DNA of 64,000 bases from Emticicia sp. C21 (GCF_003418935.1 NZ_QVMT01000003.1:372001-436000); one strand, 5' to 3'. Positions 37,965-47,240 are shown, numbered from the stretch's first letter. Numbers and translations are program-made. The notes: generated from the letters alone by a model not told the origin.

Positions 37965-37985
37965 ATTAATAACTTTATTTATTCT

Positions 37986-39623
37986 CTACTTGCCTGGAGG
38001 CATTTTCGTCATTTGTGCTTCCAACATTTCCAGTCGGGCAGATAGTTGCTCAAACTTCTTGCTGAATTCCTCGTTTTTCTTTAACACGGCTTCACTCTTC
38101 GCTTTAAGTTCCTCATTTTCCCTAGCTAATTGCTGAATAGCACTGATGCCCAGCATCGAAAGTGCTTCATAATCCACACTCCTGAAATCGTTTACCTCAC
38201 GGCCATATACAAAGATTTTATCGGTTGGGAGCTGCCAGTCTTTTACTGTGAAACTATTACCCGAAACGTCAATCACTTCAGATTTTACTTTGCCTGCTGT
38301 CGGATGGATAAACTGGAGTTTTTCTCCTACTTTTACGTCATAGCTTTTTCTTAATGAGCATTTTAATGTCTGATTGGTTTTATCATAAACCACATTTTCT
38401 GCTAACACATAAATATCAGGCACTACATCAGTCCCTTGAGTTACCGCTTGCGGATACACCTTTTCTACCTGTTGTGCAATTACTTTCTTGAAAGATTTGC
38501 TGCCAAATTGAATCTGGTCTTTCATGGTATAATCTGTAATTTCCAGATTCCTGAGAGTAGCTAAATCCTGTGCCGGATTGCTGACGCCTGCAATGTTTTT
38601 GATTCGGGCATCGGAATAAGCAGCAAACTGACTTGCTAAAACAGATTTTTCAGCAAAAATGGACACATCAATACCAGAAGACCCAGTATTGCCTATTACA
38701 TGCTGGCCAGTGTTGGAATTACGATAAAAAAAAGCAAAAGCCAGTGTTTGATTCATTAACCCTCTAATATCTAATGGATACTGTGGTGAAGTAGTGTTTA
38801 TGCCTACACGACCCCATGTAGACCCACCATAGCGGGGTAGCAAAACAAGATCAGTAGTGGTAGCTATATTAGAGGTAGTACTAGACTGGTATAACCCCGT
38901 AACCTGCGTTCCATTCCCGAAAGTAATATGATTACCACTAAAACCTGATGAACCCACTGAGCCGATTTGTAATTTGTTGGTAGGATTAGTAACATTAATA
39001 CCCACATTTCCACTTCCAAATTGGGGATTTAAAGTAATATCAGATGAACTCCTCATATCAGTAATGTATGACCCTTGCAAAATTCCGAAAGCTTTTAATC
39101 CATTACCAATAGCGAAATGAGTACCCGTCACACCCGATGACCCTATCGACCCGATTTGTAACCTGTTAGAGGGATTTTCTATATTGATACCCACATTGCC
39201 ATAACCATCGCCGGGTTTTAAAGCAATGTTTGTGTTTGAACCAATCAGACTGGCTTGATTCGACTGATAAAATCCGGTGACATAGGTTCCATTGCCAAAT
39301 GCCAGATGATTACCTGCGTAGTAGCTTGAACCCATTGAGCCAATTTGCAGCATATTTTCTGGATTTGTTACACCAATACCCACGTTACCACTATTATTTT
39401 TATAGATATTCGTTCCGCTCAATGCCCACCCCGTACCCGAGGCAGCATTGGTCACAGCTATCCAGGCTGAGCCATTCCAGTATTGAAGTTGATTGGTACT
39501 TTTATTATACACAACTGTGCCTTTGGTGGGGTTAGCTGTAGTAGTAGCTAGTGTAACCGATTGCGCATTAACACATTGGTTTGCCAGTAATAAAATGGCA
39601 AAAAGTAAAAGTGTGTTTTTCAT
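37986..39623 (-). CDS. S74 surface fibre protein, paralogue 4
   Basis: A 545-residue paralogue with three fibre modules (MLQIGSMGSSYYAGNHLAFG, RLQIGSIGSSGVTGTHFAIG, KLQIGSVGSSGFSGNHITFG), each about 58 residues and ending in GNVGIN. S74 core SDARIKNIAGVS. From about residue 390 it is nearly identical to paralogue 5, including the DNA, which points to recent duplication or gene conversion. Confidence 0.85.
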   Translation of the reverse strand: MKNTLLLFAILLLANQCVNAQSVTLATTTANPTKGTVVYNKSTNQLQYWNGSAWIAVTNAASGTGWALSGTNIYKNNSGNVGIGVTNPENMLQIGSMGSSYYAGNHLAFGNGTYVTGFYQSNQASLIGSNTNIALKPGDGYGNVGINIENPSNRLQIGSIGSSGVTGTHFAIGNGLKAFGILQGSYITDMRSSSDITLNPQFGSGNVGINVTNPTNKLQIGSVGSSGFSGNHITFGNGTQVTGLYQSSTTSNIATTTDLVLLPRYGGSTWGRVGINTTSPQYPLDIRGLMNQTLAFAFFYRNSNTGQHVIGNTGSSGIDVSIFAEKSVLASQFAAYSDARIKNIAGVSNPAQDLATLRNLEITDYTMKDQIQFGSKSFKKVIAQQVEKVYPQAVTQGTDVVPDIYVLAENVVYDKTNQTLKCSLRKSYDVKVGEKLQFIHPTAGKVKSEVIDVSGNSFTVKDWQLPTDKIFVYGREVNDFRSVDYEALSMLGISAIQQLARENEELKAKSEAVLKKNEEFSKKFEQLSARLEMLEAQMTKMPPGK

Positions 39624-39790
39624 GACTCATTGTTGTTTGTGAATTGATTATTTAGAAATTCAATTCAAATTACAACGTTTCAATAAGAATCAGATACTTA
39701 TCTTTCTAAGCGGTCGATTGAATAAATTCAAATGAAAAAAGGAATAATAAGGGCTATTGAAAGACTTAGGATTGAGGTTGAAAACAAAAT

Positions 39791-39824
39791 AGTTGCCCGA
39801 ACAGCAATGTTCACCCGGGCAACT
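39791..39824 (-). terminator. Terminator hairpin of S74 paralogue 5
   Basis: AGTTGCCCG (39791-39799) and CGGGCAACT (39816-39824) form a 9-bp stem 23 bases past the stop codon; ATTTTG follows on the minus strand. Confidence 0.7.
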
Positions 39825-39846
39825 ATTTCTAGGCCTATGCAAATGA

Positions 39847-41697
39847 TTATTTTCCTGCCAGTGCTTTAGGTAATTGTGCCCCAAGGACTGCTTCAATTGC
39901 TTCTAATCTGGCTGAAAAATCAGACTTAAGTTGTTCTAATTTTCTGGTCAATTCATTATTTTTTCTCTCTAATTCTTCATTCCGGCTTTTCATTTCCTCA
40001 TTTTCCTTAGCTAATTGCTGAATGGCACTGATGCCCAGCATCGAAAGTGCTTCATAATCTACACTTCTGAAATCGTTTACTTCACGCCCATATACAAAGA
40101 GTTTATCGGTAGCATGTTGCCAGTCTTTTACAGTAAAACTATTGCCTGAGACGGCAATCACTTCAGCTTTTACTTTGCCTGCTGTCGGATGGATAAACTG
40201 GAGTTTTTCTCCTACTTTTACGTCATAGCTTTTTCTTAATGAGCATTTTAATGTCTGATTGGTTTTATCATAAACCACATTTTCTGCTAACACATAAATA
40301 TCAGGCACTACATCAGTCCCTTGAGTTACCGCTTGCGGATACACCTTTTCTACCTGTTGTGCAATTACTTTCTTGAAAGATTTGCTGCCAAATTGTATCT
40401 GGTCTTTCATGGTATAATCTGTAATTTCCAGATTCCTGAGAGTAGCTAAATCCTGTGCTGAATTGCTGACGCCTGCAATGTTTTTGATTCGGGCATCTGA
40501 AACAGCAATAAAACTGGCTGCTTGAATTCCATTTTCTGCATAAATTGAAATGCTGGCGGTACTGGAAGAAGTACTGCCAATCGCATGAGAATACTGATTA
40601 TTACTGTTATTAAGGTAAAAATAGGCAAAAGGCATATTGGCGGTATTTGACCAGCTCTTAACATCTAATGGGCCTCGTGGTGTGTAAGTATTTATACCAA
40701 CAAAACCTCCACCATTACTGGGTTGTAAAACAATTTTGGTAGAAGAGGTCATAAGGAGCGACCCATCTGATTGATAAAATGCTGAAGTCTGTGCTCCGTT
40801 CCCGAAGGCAATGTCATAGTAATTATAACCAGAACCCACAATCCCAATTTGCAATTTATTTGTAGGAAAATCTGTATTAATGCCTACATTTCCATCCGTG
40901 TATCCTTTAGGTCTTAAAATGATATTTGTGGTAGAATTGATGAGGGTTTTATCATTGTATTGAGAAATCCCCATAGCGTGTGATCCATTGCCAAGCGCAA
41001 AGTCGTAAGACTCTATACTTGTAGGACCTACCGACCCGATTTGCAATTTGTTTTTGGGCGTTTCTGCATTAATCCCTACAAAGCCGGATCCGTTCACACG
41101 AGGTTTCAATACTATATCTGTGGTAGCACTAATTAAACTATTGCTATTGGTCTGATTTATAGCTGTGGCATGCGTTCCGTTACCAATAGCCAGTTGATTG
41201 TTGGAAAAACTGGTTGCGCCTACAGACCCTATCTGCAACTGATTGACGGGTGTTTCTGTATTGATACCTACAAAACCCAGACTATTCACCCGGGGCCTCA
41301 GCACTATATCGTTGGTAGCCCCAATTAAACTAATGGGGTCAGACATATAAAACGCTAAGGCATGGGTTCCGTTGCCCATGGCAAGATGATTGCTGTTGAA
41401 ATCAGTCGTGCCGACCGAGCCGATTTGTAGCATATTGGCTGGGTTTGTGACCCCAATACCCACATTGCCACTGTTATTTTTATAGATATGAGTACCATTT
41501 AGTGCCCAGCCGACTCCGGCACTTGCACTCGTAAGCGACACCCAGGAGGAGCCATTCCAGTATTGTAACTGGTTGGTTCCATTATTATAATAGACTGTTC
41601 CTTTAGTAGGATTGGCATTGGTGGTAGCCAATGAAACTGATTGGGCATGAGCCACGCAGTTTGCTGCGAAAGCAAAAAGCAGAAGTGATTTTTTCAT
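39847..41697 (-). CDS. S74 surface fibre protein, paralogue 5
   Basis: The longest paralogue, 616 residues, with four fibre modules (LQIGSVGTTDFNSNHLAMG, LQIGSVGATSFSNNQLAIG, LQIGSVGPTSIESYDFALG, LQIGIVGSGYNYYDIAFG). S74 core SDARIKNIAGVS, coiled-coil tail ELERKNNELTRKLEQL. First gene of the tandem array in the direction of transcription. Each paralogue has its own terminator where visible, so the five are probably separate units rather than an operon. Confidence 0.85.
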   Translation of the reverse strand: MKKSLLLFAFAANCVAHAQSVSLATTNANPTKGTVYYNNGTNQLQYWNGSSWVSLTSASAGVGWALNGTHIYKNNSGNVGIGVTNPANMLQIGSVGTTDFNSNHLAMGNGTHALAFYMSDPISLIGATNDIVLRPRVNSLGFVGINTETPVNQLQIGSVGATSFSNNQLAIGNGTHATAINQTNSNSLISATTDIVLKPRVNGSGFVGINAETPKNKLQIGSVGPTSIESYDFALGNGSHAMGISQYNDKTLINSTTNIILRPKGYTDGNVGINTDFPTNKLQIGIVGSGYNYYDIAFGNGAQTSAFYQSDGSLLMTSSTKIVLQPSNGGGFVGINTYTPRGPLDVKSWSNTANMPFAYFYLNNSNNQYSHAIGSTSSSTASISIYAENGIQAASFIAVSDARIKNIAGVSNSAQDLATLRNLEITDYTMKDQIQFGSKSFKKVIAQQVEKVYPQAVTQGTDVVPDIYVLAENVVYDKTNQTLKCSLRKSYDVKVGEKLQFIHPTAGKVKAEVIAVSGNSFTVKDWQHATDKLFVYGREVNDFRSVDYEALSMLGISAIQQLAKENEEMKSRNEELERKNNELTRKLEQLKSDFSARLEAIEAVLGAQLPKALAGK

Positions 41698-41958
41698 AGC
41701 AGATATAGATTAGTACGATTTAATAATCTTATAAAAGGATACGGAGCTTTGTATCAGTTGGCGGGCAGAGTAACGGGAATCTGGCAGAAAGGTAATAATA
41801 AAATTCATTTGCCCTACAACTGGCAACAAAAATTTCTGTCTGATATATAAATGCAAGAAGTTTTAAGACTTTATGAGCCCATAACTATTCACAGATTCAG
41901 GAATATGAGTACCATATAAAAAACATTTTTACATTTCATGATTTTTTTTTTATATTCA

Positions 41959-41988
41959 TTCCAACCTTTTTACAAGAGTAGCAGTCAA
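41959..41988 (+). promoter_or_regulatory. ECF-type promoter candidate, copy 2
   Basis: TTCCAACCTTT at 41959-41969, 14 bases, GTCAA at 41984-41988, the same as at 26003-26032. Transcription would begin near 41995, 14 bases before the lipoprotein start codon. An ECF sigma gene lies 1.1 kb downstream. Confidence 0.6.
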
Positions 41989-42008
41989 GGCTGTAATTAA
42001 CCAGAAAG

Positions 42009-42956
42009 ATGCTTCGGAAAATATATATACTCATTGTATTGTTTGTAGTTATTTCTTGCGATGTTGCCAAGGAAGATTCAGTAGTACCGGTAGTCAAAGA
42101 CGAGAACCCGGGCAATATCTTCTATACCTTGCAGGAAAATAACCTAACAATAGACCCCACTGCATTTGCTGGACTAAATGAAGCTACGTCTCTTTCGATT
42201 AGCCAATTACCTAAGCATGGTGAAGCAAAATTCATTGAAAATGGATTTATTTTCTATCGTGCCACCGATAAACTGGCTACATCAGATGCTTTCTCTGTGG
42301 AAGGGAAAACCGGAACCGGAGGAAGCATCACAGAAGAGGTGAAAATCAATTTTGTCAGCAATCCGTCAGACCTGCCTTGTTATGCAGGTGCGCTAGGTGA
42401 TAATGCCAAAACAGATCCCGAAAAAGGGGTTGAAATTAATGTGCTTTTGAACGACAAAACCTGTAGTTCGATAGCCGATAATTCTTTAGTGATTGAGATT
42501 CCGCCTAAATACGGAAAGGCCGAAATTGTGAATCAACGCATTGTGTATACGCCTAACAAAGATTATATAGGCAACGATATTTTCTTCTATCGCGTAGGCA
42601 TTAATACCAAAAAGAATCCTGTCGCTTCGGTTGATTTGAAGATTGCCGAATCAACAGAGTGTACAACAGGTATTGTAGACGATATTATTAATATTTTGAG
42701 CTATACGCCTAATACAGAACTGCAGCTGGATGTATTGCAGAATGACAGGCTGTGTGCTTTGTATAAAGATGCAGAATTGCGGATTCTGACGAATCCAACA
42801 GTAGGGACGCTGAGAATTGATAAGACTGTAGACACGCGCCCTGTGATTATGTATAAATTAACAGAAGCCTATAAAGGCCAGCAAAGTTTTGAGTATGCGT
42901 TGTATCGCTCAGAGAAGTTGTTCCTGAAAGCGAAAGTGACAGTGAACTTTTATTGA
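42009..42956 (+). CDS. Lipoprotein with tandem cadherin/Ig-like domains
   Basis: A 315-residue protein with a lipobox (VISC, C17) and no recognised catalytic motif. Residues 40-315 hold about three repeats of a beta-sandwich type in which a strand like GKAEIVNQRIVYTPNKDYIG precedes DIFFYRV; this pattern is shared with bacterial Ig-like/cadherin-like modules. Paired cysteines occur in each repeat. It is likely an outer-membrane lipoprotein. The promoter candidate upstream suggests ECF control. Confidence 0.7.
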   Translation: MLRKIYILIVLFVVISCDVAKEDSVVPVVKDENPGNIFYTLQENNLTIDPTAFAGLNEATSLSISQLPKHGEAKFIENGFIFYRATDKLATSDAFSVEGKTGTGGSITEEVKINFVSNPSDLPCYAGALGDNAKTDPEKGVEINVLLNDKTCSSIADNSLVIEIPPKYGKAEIVNQRIVYTPNKDYIGNDIFFYRVGINTKKNPVASVDLKIAESTECTTGIVDDIINILSYTPNTELQLDVLQNDRLCALYKDAELRILTNPTVGTLRIDKTVDTRPVIMYKLTEAYKGQQSFEYALYRSEKLFLKAKVTVNFY

Positions 42957-42988
42957 GTGATTGAGCGAATGAGTGATTGAGTGATTAA
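42957..42988 (+). repeat. Four octamers of the GTGATTGA family (forward)
   Basis: GTGATTGA GCGAATGA then GTGATTGA GTGATTAA, beginning at the base after the stop codon of the lipoprotein gene. It faces an inverted set at 43060-43099. Confidence 0.7.
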
Positions 42989-43059
42989 AAATAGGAATCA
43001 TCTTAAGCAGTCAATTATTATATGAGGAACAATTAATTGAGATATAATTAATGTAATAA

Positions 43060-43099
43060 TCACTCATTAACTAAATCACTAATTCACTCAATTATTCAA
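43060..43099 (-). repeat. Five octamers of the GTGATTGA family (inverted)
   Basis: TCACTCAT TAACTAAA then TCACTAAT TCACTCAA TTATTCAA, the reverse-complement set. Together with 42957-42988 it can form a long imperfect stem around a 71-base loop, just before the sigma factor gene. Confidence 0.7.
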
Positions 43100-43151
43100 A
43101 TTACCCCCACAAAAATCAATTTATTATTAGCCTCGATATTTACCAGCTTTT

Positions 43152-43700
43152 GTGCAAGTAAAAAGTGACCTTGAACTCTTAGAGGGGTGCTTACGGAGAG
43201 ATTCCAAAGCACAAGCGGCTCTTTACCATCAGTATAAGGGGCGCTTTTTTGGTATTTGCCGTAGGTATGCACAAAGTAAAGAAGATGCCGAAGACATCTT
43301 TCAGGATGCTTTTGTGAAGATATTCCTGAATCTGAAAGAATTACGCAGCGCCGACCAGCTTAGTGCCTGGATTCGTCGCGTAGTGGTAAATGTATGTATT
43401 GACTACTACCATAAACGCGTCAATTTTGTGGATATAACAGAAATACCCGAAGCTATGCCGCCAGACTGGCAGAGCGAGTCGGTGATTTCGCAGATGAGTA
43501 ATCAGGAATTGTTGAGTGCGGTGAACGAGCTGCCTGATGGGGCTCGTATGGTGTTTAACCTTTATGTGATTGATGGCTATAGCCATCAGGAAATAGCAGA
43601 TATGATGAAGATTTCAGAGGGAACTTCGAAGTCTCAACTATTCTTTGCTAAGAAAGTACTTAAAAAAAAATTACAGACCATTGGAGCAGCCATTGATTAG
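43152..43700 (+). CDS. ECF RNA polymerase sigma factor
   Basis: A 182-residue sigma-70 family ECF factor. Region 2 has EDAEDIFQDAFVKIF and LSAWIRRVVVNVCIDYYHK; region 4 has MVFNLYVIDGYSHQEIADM and EGTSKSQLFFAKKVLKKKL. It starts with GTG; no better ATG is in frame. The next gene begins 10 bases later and has the look of its anti-sigma factor. A matching promoter motif occurs twice in this window. Confidence 0.93.
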   Translation: MQVKSDLELLEGCLRRDSKAQAALYHQYKGRFFGICRRYAQSKEDAEDIFQDAFVKIFLNLKELRSADQLSAWIRRVVVNVCIDYYHKRVNFVDITEIPEAMPPDWQSESVISQMSNQELLSAVNELPDGARMVFNLYVIDGYSHQEIADMMKISEGTSKSQLFFAKKVLKKKLQTIGAAID

Positions 43701-43710
43701 CCGATAAAAA

Positions 43711-45222
43711 ATGGAAAATTTTGATGAAAACTTAGAAAACGAGTATCGGAAGCGCTTCGAGAATTTTGACGAAACGCCGGACGATTTTCTCTGGGAAAAT
43801 ATTCAGGCACGCATAAAACCTGAGAAGGAACGACCGTTTGTAATCTGGTTAAACCATATGCGTGGCCCTGTAGGCATGGCAGCAGCTTTATTAGTAGGCT
43901 TGCTGATAGGAGTTTATTTTTTCGTAAAATCTGATAGTACCGATCAAACAAGTGATTTACCTGCCAAACCTGATACCAGCGCATCGCAACCCAAAAAGCC
44001 ATACGTAACCCAAAAAGCTAATTCAACTGAACCGAATACTGAATCAGTTAATAAAAAAGGTAATTCTGTCAGGAACGAATCGCAACAGTTAGCATCAACA
44101 AAAAAGAACAATGGCAGGACTAAAGTTGTTGCTCCTGACGAAAATCTGAAGATTACGGAAGAACCAGCAACGAATAATGAAGCCATAGCCCAAGCCCCAA
44201 TTGAAAAGAAACAAGTAGATAAAGGAGACAATAAACAAGCCATTGCTATTAATCCGATTAAACCGGAAACTAAAACTGAAAAACCTGTTATAGCAGAGAA
44301 TAAACAAACGGAGGAAGAGAAAACAGTATTGGCACGCCTTGCGGAAGATAGAGCAAGAGAAGAAGCAAAAACATTAGCAGAAGAGAGAGCCAACGAAGCT
44401 AAACTGGCAGTGAATCAAACCCCTGAACAACCAGAATCTAATGCTGGGGTATTAGCCAATGAAGCGAATCAGACGACTATTTTCAAGGATACCTTGTTTC
44501 CAAATATTCATGCATTGAATGGTAAAGAAACACAGCAGATGGCTGTAACCGCCAAATCATTAGAAGCACCTGAAATACCTGCGTATGAAATGCCGATGAT
44601 AGAAGAGGAGAGAGGTAGACTAAGATTTATTCCACCAACAGAAGTATTTGCTAATGTAACCTCTACTTTGAGTTACTATATGTTTTCGCCTAACAAGGGC
44701 GACCAGATAGTGGTGAATAACTTTAGCAGCAGTTCGCAACGTTTAGGTTTCGCCGCCCAATTAGGATTTGTGTATCCGCTTGCCAGAAAGATGGATTTAC
44801 GCACGGGTTTGAGTTATTTCTCGAGCAAATCAAGAATCAGCTATGGGGTAACAGATAATTCACAAAAGAGCGTGACAGTTTTAAATGATAATTCGGTACA
44901 GATTAATCCGGGTAAATCTACCAAAGACGAAAACAGAAACTGGCAATATTTTGAAATACAAAGCGATGTACTGTATGAAACAAAGAAAATGCAGGCACTT
45001 TCATTAGGCATGAAATTCGGCGTGCAAACCTCTGCTGTGAACAAACCGCTACTTCAAGCCCGTATAGGATACAGAGTAAGCAAAGCTATTGCCGACCATT
45101 GGGCATTGTGGTTAGAACCAACTGTATCGGTCTCTTTATCTTCTCACCAAGCTGTAGGTGATTTATTTATGTACCGTACTACAGGTTTAGGACTGAATAT
45201 GGGCGTTAGTTTGCTGAGGTAG
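43711..45222 (+). CDS. Probable anti-sigma factor with C-terminal outer-membrane-type barrel domain
   Basis: A 503-residue protein. The N-terminus is acidic (MENFDENLENEYRKRFENFD, then PDDFLWENIQARI, a pattern common in Bacteroidota anti-sigma factors). One membrane segment follows at about 52-70 (GMAAALLVGLLIGVYFFV), then a long Lys/Glu/Thr-rich linker (75-290), then about 200 residues of alternating strands (LGFAAQLGFVYPLARKMDLRTG, GLGLNMGVSLLR) like small outer-membrane barrels. It lies 10 bases after the sigma gene. The tail could reach the outer membrane and report on it; this is inference. Confidence 0.7.
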   Translation: MENFDENLENEYRKRFENFDETPDDFLWENIQARIKPEKERPFVIWLNHMRGPVGMAAALLVGLLIGVYFFVKSDSTDQTSDLPAKPDTSASQPKKPYVTQKANSTEPNTESVNKKGNSVRNESQQLASTKKNNGRTKVVAPDENLKITEEPATNNEAIAQAPIEKKQVDKGDNKQAIAINPIKPETKTEKPVIAENKQTEEEKTVLARLAEDRAREEAKTLAEERANEAKLAVNQTPEQPESNAGVLANEANQTTIFKDTLFPNIHALNGKETQQMAVTAKSLEAPEIPAYEMPMIEEERGRLRFIPPTEVFANVTSTLSYYMFSPNKGDQIVVNNFSSSSQRLGFAAQLGFVYPLARKMDLRTGLSYFSSKSRISYGVTDNSQKSVTVLNDNSVQINPGKSTKDENRNWQYFEIQSDVLYETKKMQALSLGMKFGVQTSAVNKPLLQARIGYRVSKAIADHWALWLEPTVSVSLSSHQAVGDLFMYRTTGLGLNMGVSLLR

Positions 45223-45233
45223 AAGTTTATTGA

Positions 45234-45265
45234 GTGATTTAGCGAATGAGCGATTGAGTGATTAG
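45234..45265 (+). repeat. Four octamers of the GTGATTGA family
   Basis: GTGATTTA GCGAATGA then GCGATTGA GTGATTAG, starting 12 bases after the stop codon of the anti-sigma gene. Confidence 0.65.
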
Positions 45266-45419
45266 AAAACCACTACCTGACCTAAGACCAAGGGATTTAA
45301 GATGATTTAATGATTAGTTAATGCTACCATGCCACCTGCATGGGATGCAGTGTCTTTTGTCTAGTGGTTAGGTTAATGCTCGAAAAGTGCTCAATAAATA
45401 TGTGGCCCTTTGAATCGGC

Positions 45420-45540
45420 CGCTAAGCGGAGTGGAGGTCGCACGGCCGAAGCCTCGGGGCGCTTAATGAATTTGGCTATGCCGCGGCCTTCGGCCGTGCG
45501 ACGTCCGCTTCGCTCAGCCACCGGGCTGGGGCGCTTGAGT
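45420..45540. repeat. GC-rich palindromic element
   Basis: A GC-rich block in AT-rich DNA. GTCGCACGGCCGAAG (45437-45451) and CTTCGGCCGTGCGAC (45488-45502) are perfect complements; flanking CGCTTAATGA / CGCTTGAGTTA form short near-direct repeats. The 416 bases between the octamers and the next gene hold nothing else I can recognise. Confidence 0.55.
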
Positions 45541-45681
45541 TAATAGCAATTTATGACTAATAGCCAAATAGGTGAATGTTATTAAGCCCACTCCGCTGCC
45601 TTGTATAATATATTAAAGAAGACTCTAAATAACCATAAATTTCATCAATCCAAAATACCACAACAAATCAAACTCAATACT

Positions 45682-47214
45682 ATGAAACAAATTATTTACT
45701 GCTGCGTACTAATGATTTTATTTACTAAAGCAAAAGCGCAGAATGTGACTATTATACCTGAAGGCATTACGCCTGTTATCACTCATCCACGCTTGAGTTA
45801 TGACGCTATTCTGGCTTTGCCTTCACCACAGGAGGGAGATTTGGCCTACGATACTACCTTTAAATGTTTACGTATTTACGCTGATGGTAAATGGATATGC
45901 AGCTATCAGGATCCGTCTAATTATACCCCTAATTTGACACCAATTGCATCAATAAAAGGGTCAATGTTTGATTCTTCTCCGGCAATAACTATAGATGCCA
46001 GTGGTAATATTTATATAATAGGCATGTATTCGGGCACTGCTACAATCGGGAGTACTACCTTAACTTCTTCGGGGCATAGTGATATTTTTATAGCCAAGTA
46101 TAACAAAAGTGGTGTTGCACAATGGGCAAAGTCTGCAGGAAGTACAACCTTTGAGTATGGGGCCGATATAACGGTAGATGCCATTGGCAATGTTTATATC
46201 ATAGGTAGTTTTTCTGGTACGGCTATCTTTGGCTCAACCAATATTACTTCTGGTGGAAATAGTGATGTTTTTGTAGCCAAGTATAATACCAGTGGTGTTT
46301 TTCAATGGGTACAATCGGTGAGTGGGGCAGGCGATGCCAATGGGGCGAGCATAGCGGTTGACGGCAATAATAATATTTATCTGACGGGTAATTATGCGAA
46401 TAATGCTCAATTCGGGACATTCTCACTAACCTCACAGAATTTTGGCTATGATGTTTTCGTAGCTAAATGTAATAGCAGTGGTGTTTTTCAGTGGGTGCAA
46501 TCGGCAGGTGGCACAGGTAATGACTCCGGCTCAGGTATTGGTGTTGATGGTAACGGTAATATATATATTACCGGTGATTATGCAGGTACTGGTACATTCG
46601 GGAATACCCAGACAACTTTCAATGGAGCGGTTGATATTTTTTTAGCCAAGTATGATAATAGCGGTGCATTTCAGTGGGTAAAAACCGCTGGTGCTGCTGA
46701 CTATGATATTGCGCACGATTTAGCAGTGGATAGCGATGGTAGTACTTATATAACAGGAAATTATTGGGGCACTATTACCTTTGGCACAAATGCCATTACC
46801 TCGCAGGGAACAAGAGACCTTTTTGTGGCCAAGCATGATGCCAGTGGGAATGCTATCTGGGCAAAGTCAGCAGGAGGAACACAACTGGAGGCTGGCAATG
46901 GGATTGCTGTTGATGCGAATGGGGTGTATGTCACAGGTCATTTTATGAGCCCAACCTCATTCGGTTCAAAAACTATTACACCCAATAGCCTAGACTATGA
47001 CATTCTGGTGGTTAAATATAATAAATCTACAGGGAATTTTATATGGGTACAAACCGCAGGTGGCGCAGAAAAAGATGAGGGAACAGATATTGCTGTTGAT
47101 TCTAACGGATATGTATATACCGTAGGGGGTTTTATGGGCACTGCTCAATTTGGTAAAACAACCAAAACCTCTCAGGGCAACAAAGATATTTTTGTTGTAA
47201 GATTTGATAAATAG
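45682..47214 (+). CDS. Secreted seven-repeat SBBP beta-propeller protein
   Basis: A 510-residue protein with a signal peptide (ending KAKAQ), a short YWNGS-like module (GDLAYDTTFKCLRIYADGKW), and seven repeats of about 57 residues with the pattern IxVDxxGNxYxxG then DxFxAKYNxSGxxxWxxxxG. This is the SBBP (beta-propeller) repeat; seven copies suggest one closed propeller. No T9SS domain is visible. The ATG at 45682 gives the signal peptide; the open frame extends upstream without one. It converges with the protease gene. Confidence 0.8.
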   Translation: MKQIIYCCVLMILFTKAKAQNVTIIPEGITPVITHPRLSYDAILALPSPQEGDLAYDTTFKCLRIYADGKWICSYQDPSNYTPNLTPIASIKGSMFDSSPAITIDASGNIYIIGMYSGTATIGSTTLTSSGHSDIFIAKYNKSGVAQWAKSAGSTTFEYGADITVDAIGNVYIIGSFSGTAIFGSTNITSGGNSDVFVAKYNTSGVFQWVQSVSGAGDANGASIAVDGNNNIYLTGNYANNAQFGTFSLTSQNFGYDVFVAKCNSSGVFQWVQSAGGTGNDSGSGIGVDGNGNIYITGDYAGTGTFGNTQTTFNGAVDIFLAKYDNSGAFQWVKTAGAADYDIAHDLAVDSDGSTYITGNYWGTITFGTNAITSQGTRDLFVAKHDASGNAIWAKSAGGTQLEAGNGIAVDANGVYVTGHFMSPTSFGSKTITPNSLDYDILVVKYNKSTGNFIWVQTAGGAEKDEGTDIAVDSNGYVYTVGGFMGTAQFGKTTKTSQGNKDIFVVRFDK

Positions 47215-47240
47215 GGCTCGAAATGCGGTATAAATAAGTC

